Positions 38,401 to 48,023 of a stretch of 64,000 nucleotides of DNA are shown here, piece after piece (position 1 is the first letter of the stretch; every line of letters starts with the position of its first letter). The stretch lies in assembly GCF_030272695.1 (NCBI RefSeq), contig NZ_JARFYN010000013.1:1-64000 (forward strand), given 5' to 3'. The notes under the pieces are model-generated. The model was not told the DNA's origin. It did no database searches and saw only the letters and a list, made by a program, of their open reading frames with translations. Both the position numbers and the translations under genes were made by a program. This DNA is from Martinezella calliandrae. GTDB lineage: Bacteria > Pseudomonadota > Alphaproteobacteria > Rhizobiales > Rhizobiaceae.

Positions 38401-38662
38401 CCGCTTCAAGGTCGATCAGGTCAACAACGAGTTATCGGGCCGCAGCGGCAAGATGGAAACAAAGTCGGCTATGGACTTGGCCGAGGACTCGATGGGCCAG
38501 TTCGTCAAGTTCGTCGCCCTGCTGCAATCCGGCGAGAAAGGCTTTACCTCGCGGCTGATCCCCGCCCAGCAATTCGAATATGGCGGCGACTACGATCACC
38601 TCGCCCGCGTTTCGGAATGGTCGACGGCAGAAACTGAGCAGGAGGGCGCGGGCGATGAGTAA
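35471..38662 (+). CDS. addB: Double-strand break repair protein AddB
   Basis: About 1063 residues. Helicase-like and nuclease subunit of AddAB, which resects DNA ends for RecA (the alphaproteobacterial RecBCD counterpart). The N-terminal ATP-site region is degenerate (FLPTRRAARVLRSEF). The C-terminal nuclease has RADIIDYKTGY-like spacing (AADIIDYKTGYN). ATG 35471 lies just after the murU stop; a TTG at 35459 is in frame. It overlaps addA by 8 bases. Confidence 0.95.
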   Translation: MTGGHRQRILTIPAGLPFLKTLASALCDGRLTEHYRHDPGDPLSLAKVTIFLPTRRAARVLRSEFVDLLGGRSAILPVIRPLGETDDDSGYFEENLPATADLTQPLANTARLLELARLILAWRNKLPQIVRDIHSDSPLVAPASPADAIWLARNLAELIDSIETEDRDWAELATLSAEDHALWWQLTAEFLQIASAFWPARLEELGKSSPARNRNAILRAEAQRLATMQHAGPIIIAGSTGSVPATAELIAAVTSLPQGVIVLPGLDLTMPEEDWQLVVPELSAGARIDPTTRSHPQYGLSLLLKRLRVTRNDVEAVAEASENMQMRAQILSRALAPAKATSSWGAWQKTLAPGTIARAFDDVALIEAANEREEATAIAIALRLALEKPGRNGGESQAALITPDRNLARRVTAELARFGIIADDSAGTPLAATPQGALLQLLLEATLRPGDAVAIVSLLKHPLARFGLSQDALQTGVDELEILALRGGIAEVDICTLESLLGRQLAEQAMDRHSPHWRKSLTPDAVDWARALARQVALACEPLASALSRQAPDGLPTLSEWAERTGRALEAVAADERGNLVGLWSGEAGDTLASILKEVIDTDGQLEADGPQWIDIMAALSAGQAVKPRALNHPRLFIFGTLEARLQSVDTLVLGGLNEGSWPGQTANNPFISRMMKTEIGLEPPERRIGQLAHDFEMANGTRDLIYSRALRQGSTPTVASRWLQRLMALGGETFAGELKARGDQYRHWAGMIDEGENQGPALRPSPKPPAALQPKSYSFSEVGRLRRDPYAIYARRVLRLDPIAPFNREPGPAERGTLYHKIIDRFVREGHIAGTPDASQAMDRIVAELFDAEQLPVHIDSVWRPRFREVARAFLAWEAERRPEIRRTATEVPAGVEIEPIGIRLTGFADRIDFKGNRAADIIDYKTGYNPSSAQARALLDPQLALEAYALNAGAFRDVEALVPENLLYVRLRPGDRFKVDQVNNELSGRSGKMETKSAMDLAEDSMGQFVKFVALLQSGEKGFTSRLIPAQQFEYGGDYDHLARVSEWSTAETEQEGAGDE

Positions 38663-41600
38663 TCTTTCCCCCTACGATCTGGCTGCCCTGCCAAACAGCG
38701 ACGATCCCGGCGCGTGGATCGGCTGGACGACACTCCAGCAATCCATTGCTTCTGATCCTGATCGCTCAGCCTGGGTCTCGGCCAATGCCGGCTCCGGCAA
38801 GACGCATGTACTGACGCAGCGCGTTATCCGCCTGCTCCTCTCCGGTGCACGACCGTCCGCCATTCTGTGCCTGACCTACACCAAGGCCGCCGCTTCGGAG
38901 ATGTCGAACCGCGTCTTCGACCGGCTCGCTGCCTGGGCGACATTGCCGGACGAGGAGCTGAAAGCGCGGATCGCCGAGATCGAAGGCGCGGAACCAGGCC
39001 TCCTCAAACTTGCCGAAGCACGCCGCCTCTTCGCCAAGGCGCTGGAGACGCCGGGCGGATTGAAGATCCAGACAATCCACGCCTTCTGTGAGGCGCTGCT
39101 CCATCAATTTCCGCTAGAAGCGAATGTTGCCGGACATTTCTCCGTTCTCGACGATCGTGCTGCAGCGACTTTGCTGGACGATGCCCGCCGGTCGCTGCTG
39201 GCAGCGACGCCGCTCCATCAGAACCCAGAGCTTGCCGAAGCGTTCGCCTATGTGCTCGATCTCGGCGACGAATCCGGCCTGGAGACATTGCTTGGCGAGA
39301 TCGTCGCCAACCGCAACGCCATCCGCCGCTTTACGGAGGAAGCCGAACGGAACGGAGGCATCGAGACCGCCCTGCGCGCCCGGCTCGGCCTTGCTCCTGA
39401 TGACACGGAAGCGGGAATCGCCGAGCAGTATTGGCCGCTGCCCGACCTTTCTGGCTCGATGCTGGAGCTTTATCTCACGCTCGCCGATCTCAAGGGCGGG
39501 GCGAAAGCGCAGGATATTGCCTACGGGCTGCGCCTCGCCAAACGCGAAGCCGATCCGATCGCTCGCGCAGAGGTCCTCGAAAAGGTCATGCTGACCGGCA
39601 AGGGCGAGCCGAAATCGGACAGCCAGTTTTTTGTCAAGGCGATGCTGGCCGACGCGCCGGCGCTGCCTTACGCCGTTGCCGCCGCTCGTGCGCATGTCGT
39701 CACATGCCGCGATCGGCTGAAGCTGATGCGGATGTATCGCGCCACCCGTGCAGCGCTCGTCCTGGCCGATCGATTGAACCGCGACTACGAAGAATTGAAG
39801 AAGCGGCGCAGTCAGCTCGATTTCGAGGACCTGATCACCCGTACCGCCGATCTCCTGACCAAGAAGGATGTCGGGCCCTGGATCCACTACAAGCTGGACC
39901 GGGGCATCGACCATATTCTCGTGGACGAGGCGCAAGATACCAGCCCTATCCAATGGAGCGTCATCCAGTCTCTGGCGGAGGATTTTTTCTCCGGCGAAAG
40001 CGCTCACCCAACCCTCAGGACGATCTTTGCGGTCGGCGACGAGAAGCAGTCGATCTATTCCTTCCAGGGTGCACGACCCGAGCGTTTTTCCGAGGAAAGC
40101 GACCGAACGCGGCGGCGTGTGAATAACGGCGGCCAGCAGTTTTCGTCGATCCGCCTGCCGCTCTCCTTTCGTTCGACGGCCGATGTGCTGGCCGCCGTCG
40201 ATCATGTTTTCACCGTGCCGGAAAATGCTCGTGGCCTCAGCGCCGTCGCCGAGCCCGTGGTGCACCGCTCCAGCCGTATCGGCCATCCAGGCGCAGTCGA
40301 TCTCTGGGACATGATCGCGCCGGAGCCGCTGGCGAAGGAGGAAGACTGGACTGCGCCTTTCGATTCGACGCCGGAAAGCGCACCGGCGGCGATCCTGGCG
40401 CGACGCATGGCGCAGACGATCGGCAACCTCATTGGCCGCACTGCGATCATCGACAAGGGCAAAGCCCGCTTCATCGAAGCCGGCGACATCCTCGTGCTCG
40501 TGCGCAAGCGCGATAGCTTCGTCAATGCGCTGACCCGGGCGTTGAAGCGACGCAACAACATCCCCGTCGCCGGCGCGGACCGCCTGGTGTTGACGAGCCA
40601 CATCGCCATTCAGGACCTGCTGGCGCTTGGCCGCTTCCTGCTGCTACCGGTAGACGACCTGTCGCTCTGCGCCCTGCTTAAGAGCCCGCTGTTCAATCTC
40701 GGCGAAGACGATATTTTTGCAATTGCGGCGTATCGCGACGACAATGAAAGCGTCTGGAGCCATCTGCAGAGATTCGCCGATGACGGCAATGAGCGCTTCC
40801 GCAATGCGGTCGACCGGCTGAAGACCTTCCTGGCGCTTTCGAAAAGCCAGTCCGTATATGACTTCTACGCTCGGGTGCTCGGCAGCTTCGGCGGCCGGCG
40901 GAAGTTTCTAGCGCGCCTCGGCACGGAAGTCAGCGATATCCTCGATGAATTCCTAACCTTCACGCTGGAGCATGAAACCTCCGGTCTGCCGGGCTTGCAA
41001 TCCTTCATCTCGACGCTGGAGTTGGAGGCGCCGACGGTGAAGCGCGAACAGGACAAGGGCCGCAACGAGGTGCGAATCATGACGGTGCATGCTTCCAAGG
41101 GCCTTGAAGCGCCGATCGTTTTCCTCGTCGATGGCGGGGGCAAGGCCTTTACCCATACGCATTTGCCGAAGTTGCGGCTGATCGAGACGGACAGAGGCGA
41201 AATCCCGCTGCCGGTCTGGGTGCCGGTCTCGGCGCTTTCGAATTCACTGACCCAGGCCGATACGACAAGGTTGCAAGCCCTGGCGGAAGAGGAATATCGC
41301 CGCCTGCTCTATGTCGGCATGACACGTGCCGCCGACCGGCTGATCATCTGCGGCTATCGCGGCATCCGCGAAAACGCCGATACGTGGCATGCCATGATTT
41401 CTGCGGCGCTACGGCAGGATGGCGAGCGTGGCACTCCCGTCAGTTTCGCCGGACCGGACGGCGAATGGCAGGGCCTAAGCTGGCGTGTCACCCAGGTCGA
41501 GCGCGGTTTCGAACGCATGGAACAGGCACAGGTGACCGTGGATCGACGAGCGCTGCCGGCCGGCCTCAGCCGGCCGCTGCCGCCGCAGCGAAACCTGCCT

Positions 41601-42221
41601 CGGCCGCTCAGCCCCTCCGGTGCCGGCACCATTATCGATGACGAGGCCGACAATCTGCTCGTCGCGTCGCCGTTATTCAGCGAAAAGACCAAATCGGATC
41701 GCTCTCTGGAAAAGGGCCGTTTCATCCACCGCATGTTGCAGACGCTGCCGGAGATTGCGCCGGCAGATCGCGCCGATGCGGCGCGGCGCTATGCCGAGCG
41801 AGCTGCGCGTTTCTGGCCGCAGGCCGAACGCGAAGCGCTGATCAACTCCGTATTGGCGCTGCTGTCACACCCTGAACTGCAATGCGTTTTCAGCGCCCAC
41901 GCCCAGGCGGAAGTCTCGATCATGGGCACGCTGACCCTCGGCGATCAGAATTATGCGGTGTCCGGTCGTATCGACCGGCTGACCATACTCGACGATCGTG
42001 TCGTCATTCTCGACTACAAAACGAATCGCAAGCCGCCAGGCGTCACCGACGAGACTCCTTTCGCTCACCGGGCGCAGCTTGCCATCTATCGCGAGATCCT
42101 TTCACCGCTCTATCCCGACAAACGCATCGATTGCGTGCTCGTCTATACTGAGAACGCCTCGATCTGCAGGCTCTCTCAAGAAGCGCTCGCATTGGCGCTT
42201 GCAGAGCTCAAAACAAAGTGA
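38655..42221 (+). CDS. addA: Double-strand break repair helicase AddA
   Basis: About 1188 residues, UvrD-type SF1 helicase plus C-terminal nuclease. Walker A is ANAGSGKT (43-50); Walker B is ILVDEAQDTSPIQW; motif IV-VI segments include VGDEKQSIYSFQGA and RLLYVGMTRAADR. The nuclease motif is VVILDYKTNRKP near the end. The partner is AddB. ATG 38655 is inside the end of addB, indicating coupling. Long antisense frames across this gene are composition shadows. Confidence 0.97.
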   Translation: MSNLSPYDLAALPNSDDPGAWIGWTTLQQSIASDPDRSAWVSANAGSGKTHVLTQRVIRLLLSGARPSAILCLTYTKAAASEMSNRVFDRLAAWATLPDEELKARIAEIEGAEPGLLKLAEARRLFAKALETPGGLKIQTIHAFCEALLHQFPLEANVAGHFSVLDDRAAATLLDDARRSLLAATPLHQNPELAEAFAYVLDLGDESGLETLLGEIVANRNAIRRFTEEAERNGGIETALRARLGLAPDDTEAGIAEQYWPLPDLSGSMLELYLTLADLKGGAKAQDIAYGLRLAKREADPIARAEVLEKVMLTGKGEPKSDSQFFVKAMLADAPALPYAVAAARAHVVTCRDRLKLMRMYRATRAALVLADRLNRDYEELKKRRSQLDFEDLITRTADLLTKKDVGPWIHYKLDRGIDHILVDEAQDTSPIQWSVIQSLAEDFFSGESAHPTLRTIFAVGDEKQSIYSFQGARPERFSEESDRTRRRVNNGGQQFSSIRLPLSFRSTADVLAAVDHVFTVPENARGLSAVAEPVVHRSSRIGHPGAVDLWDMIAPEPLAKEEDWTAPFDSTPESAPAAILARRMAQTIGNLIGRTAIIDKGKARFIEAGDILVLVRKRDSFVNALTRALKRRNNIPVAGADRLVLTSHIAIQDLLALGRFLLLPVDDLSLCALLKSPLFNLGEDDIFAIAAYRDDNESVWSHLQRFADDGNERFRNAVDRLKTFLALSKSQSVYDFYARVLGSFGGRRKFLARLGTEVSDILDEFLTFTLEHETSGLPGLQSFISTLELEAPTVKREQDKGRNEVRIMTVHASKGLEAPIVFLVDGGGKAFTHTHLPKLRLIETDRGEIPLPVWVPVSALSNSLTQADTTRLQALAEEEYRRLLYVGMTRAADRLIICGYRGIRENADTWHAMISAALRQDGERGTPVSFAGPDGEWQGLSWRVTQVERGFERMEQAQVTVDRRALPAGLSRPLPPQRNLPRPLSPSGAGTIIDDEADNLLVASPLFSEKTKSDRSLEKGRFIHRMLQTLPEIAPADRADAARRYAERAARFWPQAEREALINSVLALLSHPELQCVFSAHAQAEVSIMGTLTLGDQNYAVSGRIDRLTILDDRVVILDYKTNRKPPGVTDETPFAHRAQLAIYREILSPLYPDKRIDCVLVYTENASICRLSQEALALALAELKTK

Positions 42222-42295
42222 AATACCAAATATTGAAATAAGAGCACCGCACCATCACATATCTAGCAACCGCAAATCCTGGTAAGGAGCAGCCT

Positions 42296-42616
42296 ATGGC
42301 TACCGTGAAAGTCGATACTTCCAACTTCGCTTCCGAAGTCTTGGAATCCGCAGAGCCTGTCGTCGTAGATTTTTGGGCCGAATGGTGCGGTCCGTGCAAA
42401 ATGATCGCCCCGGCTTTGGAAGAGCTCGCTGTGCAGTTCGAAGGTAAGGTGAAGGTCGCCAAGCTGAATATCGATGAAAACCCGGAACTGGCTGCGCAGT
42501 TCGGCGTTCGCTCGATCCCGACGCTTGCCATGTTCAAGGCTGGTGAAGTTGCCGACATCAAGGTTGGCGCCGCCCCCAAGACCGCCCTGCAGAACTGGAT
42601 CTCCAGCGCTGCCTAG
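42296..42616 (+). CDS. trxA: Thioredoxin
   Basis: 106 residues, with WCGPC redox motif in [14 protein letters not shown] and the cis-Pro loop SIPTLAMF. It is a cytosolic disulfide reductant. It starts 74 bases after addA, with GGAG before the ATG, and ends at its own terminator. Confidence 0.98.
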   Translation: MATVKVDTSNFASEVLESAEPVVVDFWAEWCGPCKMIAPALEELAVQFEGKVKVAKLNIDENPELAAQFGVRSIPTLAMFKAGEVADIKVGAAPKTALQNWISSAA

Positions 42617-42639
42617 TTGGTATCGATTAATTTGATTGT

Positions 42640-42670
42640 CAAAAAGCCCGGCTTGTCCGGGCTTTTTTAT
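42640..42670 (+). terminator. Terminator between trxA and folC
   Basis: AAAAAGCCCGG / CCGGGCTTTTTT around a short loop, followed by ATT. The A/T flanks on both sides allow it to act in both directions for the convergent genes. Confidence 0.9.
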
Positions 42671-42682
42671 TGGCGAGATTTG

Positions 42683-44035
42683 TTACTTCGGCGGCGTCCC
42701 GTTATCGGCAAGGACATCGCCGACAAGATAGAGCGAGCCGCCAATTAGAATGCGCGGAGCGGGCAAATTGGGCACAACCACTTCCTTGATCGCATCCAGT
42801 GCCTGGCCGACCGTTGACATCGGCTCCGCTACCAAGCCGGCATCGTAAGCCGCATTTGCCAGAACCACAGGGTCGATCATCGAGTCGCTGCCACGGATCG
42901 GCACGCAATAGACCTTTTCCGCCAAGCCGGTGAATGCCTTGAAATAGCCGACGGGATCCTTGGTGTTGATCATGCCGGTGACCAGGAACAGCGGCCGCGG
43001 CTGACGCTCTTCGAAATTGGCCATAGCTTCGGCAATGACCTCGCCGGCACCGGGATTGTGGCCGCCATCAACCCAGATTTCCGCGCCTTCGGGCGCATGT
43101 GGCAACAAATTGCCGTCCGTCAGACGCTGCAGGCGGCCCGGCCATTCGACCGAGATCATCGCCTTTTCCATCATCGCTTCGGTAACGGCAAAGCCCGCGG
43201 CCTTGACGGCACGAATGGCGGCAGCGGCATTGGCATATTGATGCCGGCCCGGCAGGCGCGGCGGCGGCAGGTCGGCAAGACCGAACTCGTCCTGATAAAC
43301 CAGCCGGCCATATTCCTCATGGGCGGAAAAATCCTGCCCAAAAACCGCGGTCGGGCAGCGCAGCCGCTCGGCGGTGGATATCAGCACGTCAAGGGCTGCA
43401 TCATATTCCTGATGGCCGATGACGACCGGTCGGCCGTCCTTCATGATTCCCGCCTTCTCGGCCGCGATCAGCTCGACGCGGTCGCCGAGATAAGGCTGGT
43501 GATCGAGCGAGATCGGCATGATCACCGAGACGGCCGGATCGGAAATGACGTTGGTGGCGTCGAAACGGCCGCCAAGGCCGACTTCAATGATCGCGGCATC
43601 AGCCGGATGCTCGGCAAACAGGATGAAGGTGGCCGCGGTCAGGATCTCGAATACTGTGATCTTCTGGCCGCCATTGGCATCGGCGATGCGCCGAAGCACA
43701 TCGGCGAAGACCGCATCGTCGACAAGCTCTCCACGGCCGCCCTTGACACCCATGCGGTAGCGCTCATGCCAGTTGACGAGATGCGGCGAAGTATGCACAT
43801 GCACACTCAGCCCGCCGGCTTCCAGAAGCGCGCGGCAGAAGGCTGTTACCGAGCCCTTACCGTTGGTGCCGGCGACATGGATCACCGGCGGCAACCTTTT
43901 ATGCGGATTGCCGAGGACGTCGAGCAGCCGGGTGATTCTGTCAAGCGAGAGATCGAAACCTTTGGGATGCAGCCCCATCAGCTTGTCGATTTCCCGTGCT
44001 GCCTCGCTTACTGCGGATTGATCCATAGCTGTCAT
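42683..44035 (-). CDS. folC: Bifunctional folylpolyglutamate/dihydrofolate synthase
   Basis: 450 residues. Mur-ligase-type fold with P-loop VAGTNGKGSVTAF and, later, WVDGGHNPGA. It adds Glu to folates and makes dihydrofolate from dihydropteroate. ATG 44035 has GGAGG 6 bases upstream; an in-frame ATG at 44098 lies inside accD and is unlikely. It is the last gene of the trpFBA-accD-folC run, 28 bases after accD. Confidence 0.96.
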   Translation of the reverse strand: MTAMDQSAVSEAAREIDKLMGLHPKGFDLSLDRITRLLDVLGNPHKRLPPVIHVAGTNGKGSVTAFCRALLEAGGLSVHVHTSPHLVNWHERYRMGVKGGRGELVDDAVFADVLRRIADANGGQKITVFEILTAATFILFAEHPADAAIIEVGLGGRFDATNVISDPAVSVIMPISLDHQPYLGDRVELIAAEKAGIMKDGRPVVIGHQEYDAALDVLISTAERLRCPTAVFGQDFSAHEEYGRLVYQDEFGLADLPPPRLPGRHQYANAAAAIRAVKAAGFAVTEAMMEKAMISVEWPGRLQRLTDGNLLPHAPEGAEIWVDGGHNPGAGEVIAEAMANFEERQPRPLFLVTGMINTKDPVGYFKAFTGLAEKVYCVPIRGSDSMIDPVVLANAAYDAGLVAEPMSTVGQALDAIKEVVVPNLPAPRILIGGSLYLVGDVLADNGTPPK

Positions 44036-44063
44036 CCCGCACCTCCGCGGCCGTCTGTTTAGA

Positions 44064-44975
44064 TTAGGCGTTCGCCACCATCGGCAGCGTCGCTCCATTC
44101 AAGTCCTTCGCCAGCACGTCATTCGCCGGCTTCTTGGTTAGGATCTTCAGAAGCGTAGCCAGGGTATCGGGGATATCGTGGCGTTTAACGACCATGTCGA
44201 CCATACCGTGCTCGAGCAGGTATTCCGACGTCTGGAAGCCTTCCGGCAGCTTCTCGCGGATCGTCTGTTCGATGACGCGCTTGCCGGCAAAGCAGATTTC
44301 CGCACCCGGCTCCGCAAGATGAATATCGCCGAGCATGGCGTAGGAGGCAGTGACGCCGCCCGTCGTCGGGTTGGTCAACACCACGATATAGGGCTGGCCG
44401 GCTTCTTTCAGCATGTCGACGGCAACCGTCGTGCGAGGCAGCTGCATCAGGGAGAGAATGCCTTCCTGCATGCGCGCGCCGCCAGATGCTGGGAACATAA
44501 CCAGCGGGCACTTTTCAGCAATGGCGCGTTCGAACGCCTTCACGATCGCTTCGCCGGCGGCAATGCCGAGTGAGCCGCCCATGAAATTGAATTCATGCAC
44601 GACTGCGACGAGCTTCAGGCCTTGAACTTTGCCGACGCCGGCGAGAATCGTGTCTTCCTGCTCCGTCTTGACGCGGCTGTCCTTCAAGCGGTCGGTATAT
44701 TTCTTCGAATCCCGGAACTTCAGTGGGTCCTGCGCGACCTTGGGCTGAGGCAGCGCTTCGTATTCACCATTGTCGAAGAGATCGACAAGGCGGGCCTTGG
44801 CCGGCATCTTCATGTGGAAGCCGGAGGCGGGAATGACCCATTTATTGTCTTCCAAATCCTTGTGGAAGACCATTTCACCAGTCTCCGGGCACTTGATCCA
44901 GAGATTTTCCGGCACTTCGCGACGGCCCAGCATGGAATTGATCCGCGGGCGAACGTAATTCGTGATCCAGTTCAA
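44064..44975 (-). CDS. accD: Acetyl-CoA carboxylase carboxyltransferase subunit beta
   Basis: 303 residues. Partner of AccA in malonyl-CoA synthesis. The crotonase-like core has [12 protein letters not shown] and [19 protein letters not shown]. The N-terminal zinc ribbon, four Cys in E. coli, keeps only the first: IKCPETG and [10 protein letters not shown] replace the other three by Thr, Ile and Ser, so zinc cannot be bound in the usual way. The start is TTG 44975 with AGGAG 8 bases upstream. It is between trpA and folC. Confidence 0.96.
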   Translation of the reverse strand: MNWITNYVRPRINSMLGRREVPENLWIKCPETGEMVFHKDLEDNKWVIPASGFHMKMPAKARLVDLFDNGEYEALPQPKVAQDPLKFRDSKKYTDRLKDSRVKTEQEDTILAGVGKVQGLKLVAVVHEFNFMGGSLGIAAGEAIVKAFERAIAEKCPLVMFPASGGARMQEGILSLMQLPRTTVAVDMLKEAGQPYIVVLTNPTTGGVTASYAMLGDIHLAEPGAEICFAGKRVIEQTIREKLPEGFQTSEYLLEHGMVDMVVKRHDIPDTLATLLKILTKKPANDVLAKDLNGATLPMVANA

Positions 44976-45085
44976 TTCGAAAACTCCTGATCGACTGAAT
45001 TAACCGATATCGTAGTCGACACCTAATGCGCAGAGGCCATTTCTTCAACCGACTCCGATTGAAGACCTCTGCTTATGTGGGAAAA

Positions 45086-45925
45086 CTATTCGGCGGCAAC
45101 AAGGCGTGCCGAACGCGTTCCCGTCGACAGGCCGCGCACCAGCGTCGCGACCGCCTGGATGGTGTCGGCGCTCGCCTTGCCGTCCTTGGTCAGGCTGGTG
45201 GCGATCTGGTTGACGATCGCCGTACCGACAACGACGCCATCGGCGGAAGCGCCGATCAATTTGGCATGTTCGGCCGTCTTGACGCCGAAGCCGACGCAAA
45301 CCGGAAGATCGGTGTGCTGCTTGATGCGCTTGACGGCGCCGGAGACGAGCGACGGGTTCGGCAGGGCCGAACCGGTGATGCCGTTCATCGAGACATAATA
45401 GACGAAGCCGGACGTGTTGTTGAGCACGGTCGGTAGGCGCTTGTCGTCGGTAGTCGGCGTCGCCAGGCGGATGAAGTTGATGCCCTTGCGGATCGCCGGG
45501 ACGCAGAGCTCGTCATCCATTTCCGGCGGCAGGTCGACAACGATCAGGCCATCAATGCCGGCCGCAAGCGCGTCATCGAGGAATTTTTCAACGCCATAGA
45601 TGTAGATCGGATTGTAGTAACCCATCATCACGATTGGCGTATCGGCATCCGTCCTGCGGAAATCGGTCGCGAGCTGCAGCGTCTTTTTGAGCGTCTGGCC
45701 GGCCTTGAGGGCGCGCTGGCCGGCGAGCTGGATCGCCGGGCCGTCGGCCATCGGATCGGAGAAGGGCATGCCCAGCTCGATGACATCTGCGCCGGCTACC
45801 GGAAGTGCCTTCATGATGCCAAGCGAGGTCTCGTAGTCGGGATCGCCGCCCATGAAATAGGTGACGAGCGCCGGGCGGCCTTCTGCCTTCAGAGCGGCGA
45901 AGCGTTTTTCCATACGTGCGGTCAT
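45086..45925 (-). CDS. trpA: Tryptophan synthase alpha subunit
   Basis: 279 residues, barrel fold. Catalytic Glu is in [16 protein letters not shown], and the second acidic residue is in [10 protein letters not shown]. It cleaves indole-3-glycerol phosphate to indole, which is channelled to TrpB. It follows trpB by 10 bases. Confidence 0.98.
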   Translation of the reverse strand: MTARMEKRFAALKAEGRPALVTYFMGGDPDYETSLGIMKALPVAGADVIELGMPFSDPMADGPAIQLAGQRALKAGQTLKKTLQLATDFRRTDADTPIVMMGYYNPIYIYGVEKFLDDALAAGIDGLIVVDLPPEMDDELCVPAIRKGINFIRLATPTTDDKRLPTVLNNTSGFVYYVSMNGITGSALPNPSLVSGAVKRIKQHTDLPVCVGFGVKTAEHAKLIGASADGVVVGTAIVNQIATSLTKDGKASADTIQAVATLVRGLSTGTRSARLVAAE

Positions 45926-45935
45926 AGTATCTAAC

Positions 45936-47150
45936 TCACATTCCCAGAATCTTGCCGACGGTGAAGATGTCCTTGTCGCCGCGACCAGAGAGATTCATCA
46001 GGATAATCTCGTCCTTGCCCATCTTCGGGGCGCGCTTGATGACTTCGGCGAGCGCATGGCTCGGCTCCAGCGCCGGGATGATGCCTTCGAGGCGCGTCAG
46101 CGTCTGGAATGCTTCCAGCGCCTCATGATCCATGATCGGCACATATTCCGCGCGGCCGATATCGTTCAGCCAGGAATGTTCCGGGCCGATGCCGGGATAG
46201 TCAAGGCCGGCCGAAATTGAGTGGCCTTCCTTGATCTGTCCGTCGCCGTCCTGCAGCAGGTAAGTGCGGTTGCCATGCAGCACGCCTGGCGCCCCCGCGG
46301 TGATCGAGGCGCAATGCTCGTCGCCCTGCAGGCCCTTGCCTCCGGCTTCGACGCCGACGATCTTCACGCCGTCGTCGTCAAGGAAGGGATGGAAAATGCC
46401 GATCGCGTTCGAACCGCCGCCGACGGCAGCGATGACGAGATCCGGCAAGCGGCCTTCGGCCTCCAGAATCTGCGCTCTGGCTTCCGTGCCGATTACCGAT
46501 TGGAAGTCGCGGACCATTTCCGGATAGGGATGCGGACCGGCGGCAGTGCCGATCAGGTAATAGGTGTTTTCGACATTTGTTACCCAATCGCGAAGCGCTT
46601 CATTCATTGCGTCTTTCAGCGTGCCGCTACCAGCCGTCACCGGAATGACCTCAGCGCCGAGGAGCTTCATGCGGAAGACATTCGGTGCCTGGCGCTCGAC
46701 GTCGGTCGCGCCCATGTAGACGACGCAAGGCAGTCCGAAGCGGGCAGCAACCGTCGCGGAAGCGACGCCATGTTGGCCGGCGCCGGTCTCGGCGATGATG
46801 CGGGTTTTGCCCATGCGCTTGGCCAGCAGGATCTGGCCGATGCAATTGTTGATCTTGTGCGAACCTGTGTGGTTCAGCTCCTCGCGCTTGAAATATATCT
46901 TAGCGCCACCAAGCTCGGCCGTCAGGCGCTCGGCAAAATAAAGCGGGCTCGGCCGGCCGATATAGTGGGTGCCGAGCGATTTCAACTCCGCCTGGAAGGT
47001 CGGATCACTTTTCGCCTTGTTCCATTCCTCCTGCAGATCCAGAATCAGCGGCATCAGCGTTTCGGCTACGAAACGGCCGCCGTAGATGCCGAAACGACCG
47101 TCCTCATCGGGGCCGGCGCGGAAGGAATTCAGTTTTGGCGTCTGGTTCAC
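45936..47150 (-). CDS. trpB: Tryptophan synthase beta subunit
   Basis: 404 residues, PLP enzyme. The PLP Lys is in [10 protein letters not shown], and the glycine loop is GGGSNAIG. It joins indole to serine. The start is GTG 47150 inside the stop codon of trpF (GTGA), so translation is coupled. Confidence 0.98.
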   Translation of the reverse strand: MNQTPKLNSFRAGPDEDGRFGIYGGRFVAETLMPLILDLQEEWNKAKSDPTFQAELKSLGTHYIGRPSPLYFAERLTAELGGAKIYFKREELNHTGSHKINNCIGQILLAKRMGKTRIIAETGAGQHGVASATVAARFGLPCVVYMGATDVERQAPNVFRMKLLGAEVIPVTAGSGTLKDAMNEALRDWVTNVENTYYLIGTAAGPHPYPEMVRDFQSVIGTEARAQILEAEGRLPDLVIAAVGGGSNAIGIFHPFLDDDGVKIVGVEAGGKGLQGDEHCASITAGAPGVLHGNRTYLLQDGDGQIKEGHSISAGLDYPGIGPEHSWLNDIGRAEYVPIMDHEALEAFQTLTRLEGIIPALEPSHALAEVIKRAPKMGKDEIILMNLSGRGDKDIFTVGKILGM

Positions 47151-47821
47151 TCTCTACTCCCTGTTGCCGGTTGCGGCACGCATGCTTCTGCAAAAGCGTC
47201 AAAAAACTGGTCGATCTTGTTCAGATCCTTCACGCCCGGCGCGCTTTCGAGAGCGGAGGAAAGATCAATGCCCGTAGCCTTGGTTGATGCCATCGCCTGA
47301 GCGACATTGTCCTTGTTTACGCCGCCCGACAGCATGTAGTCGACCCGATCGTCGAGCCAGGTCATCAGGCTCCAATCGAAAGGCACGCCGTTTCCCCCCG
47401 GCAGCTCCGAACCAGCGGGCGGCTTAGCATCGAACAGGAAGCGGTCGGCAATGCCGATATAGGATTCCACCCGCTTCAGATCGTCGGCGGTGCGCACCGA
47501 CATCGCCTTCATAACCGCGACATTATAGACCGCTTTGATGGTCAGTACACGCTCCGGGCTCTCGTTGCCGTGGAGCTGCAGCATATCCGGCTTTACCAGT
47601 GACATGATCTCGTCGAGATCGTCATTGGTGGGATTGACCGTCACGGCGACGATCTTTGCCTTGCCGCGCGCGCGTTGCGCCAGCTGGCCGGCGAGATCGG
47701 GCTCGATATAGCGCGGGCTCTTTTCGAAGAAGATAAAGCCGATATGGGTAGCGCCGCGCTCAAGAGCGCGATCCACCGCTTCCGGCGTCTTCAGACCACA
47801 AATTTTGATATCGGGGTTCAT
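47147..47821 (-). CDS. trpF: Phosphoribosylanthranilate isomerase
   Basis: 224 residues, small barrel. The catalytic Cys is in [10 protein letters not shown] and the Asp is in FLFDAKPP. First gene of the minus-strand trpF-trpB-trpA-accD-folC run; its promoter should lie in 47822-48023, where no gene is visible. Confidence 0.96.
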   Translation of the reverse strand: MNPDIKICGLKTPEAVDRALERGATHIGFIFFEKSPRYIEPDLAGQLAQRARGKAKIVAVTVNPTNDDLDEIMSLVKPDMLQLHGNESPERVLTIKAVYNVAVMKAMSVRTADDLKRVESYIGIADRFLFDAKPPAGSELPGGNGVPFDWSLMTWLDDRVDYMLSGGVNKDNVAQAMASTKATGIDLSSALESAPGVKDLNKIDQFFDAFAEACVPQPATGSRE

Positions 47822-48023
47822 GGCAGCGGAGTGACACGAAAATTCAAAAGAGTCGAGCCTAAACGCGACAAACGGGGAATTTTACGCTGTTAAAGCGAAG
47901 GTTATCGGGTGGGCCTTTTGGGAGGCCGGAGCGCCGATGCGGCGGGAGACTATCGGTGCCCGGGGGTTGATGCTATGACTACTTTAGCGAGATTAAAACA
48001 GAAGCGTAGCGGGACGAACGTGA

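Noticed and set aside
39114..40601. Minus-strand frame of 495 codons inside addA
   Set aside because: Antisense shadow of a helicase gene with intact motifs; no ribosome-binding site or recognisable domain.
46221..47300. Plus-strand frame of 359 codons opposite trpB and trpF
   Set aside because: Entirely antisense to two well-identified trp genes.
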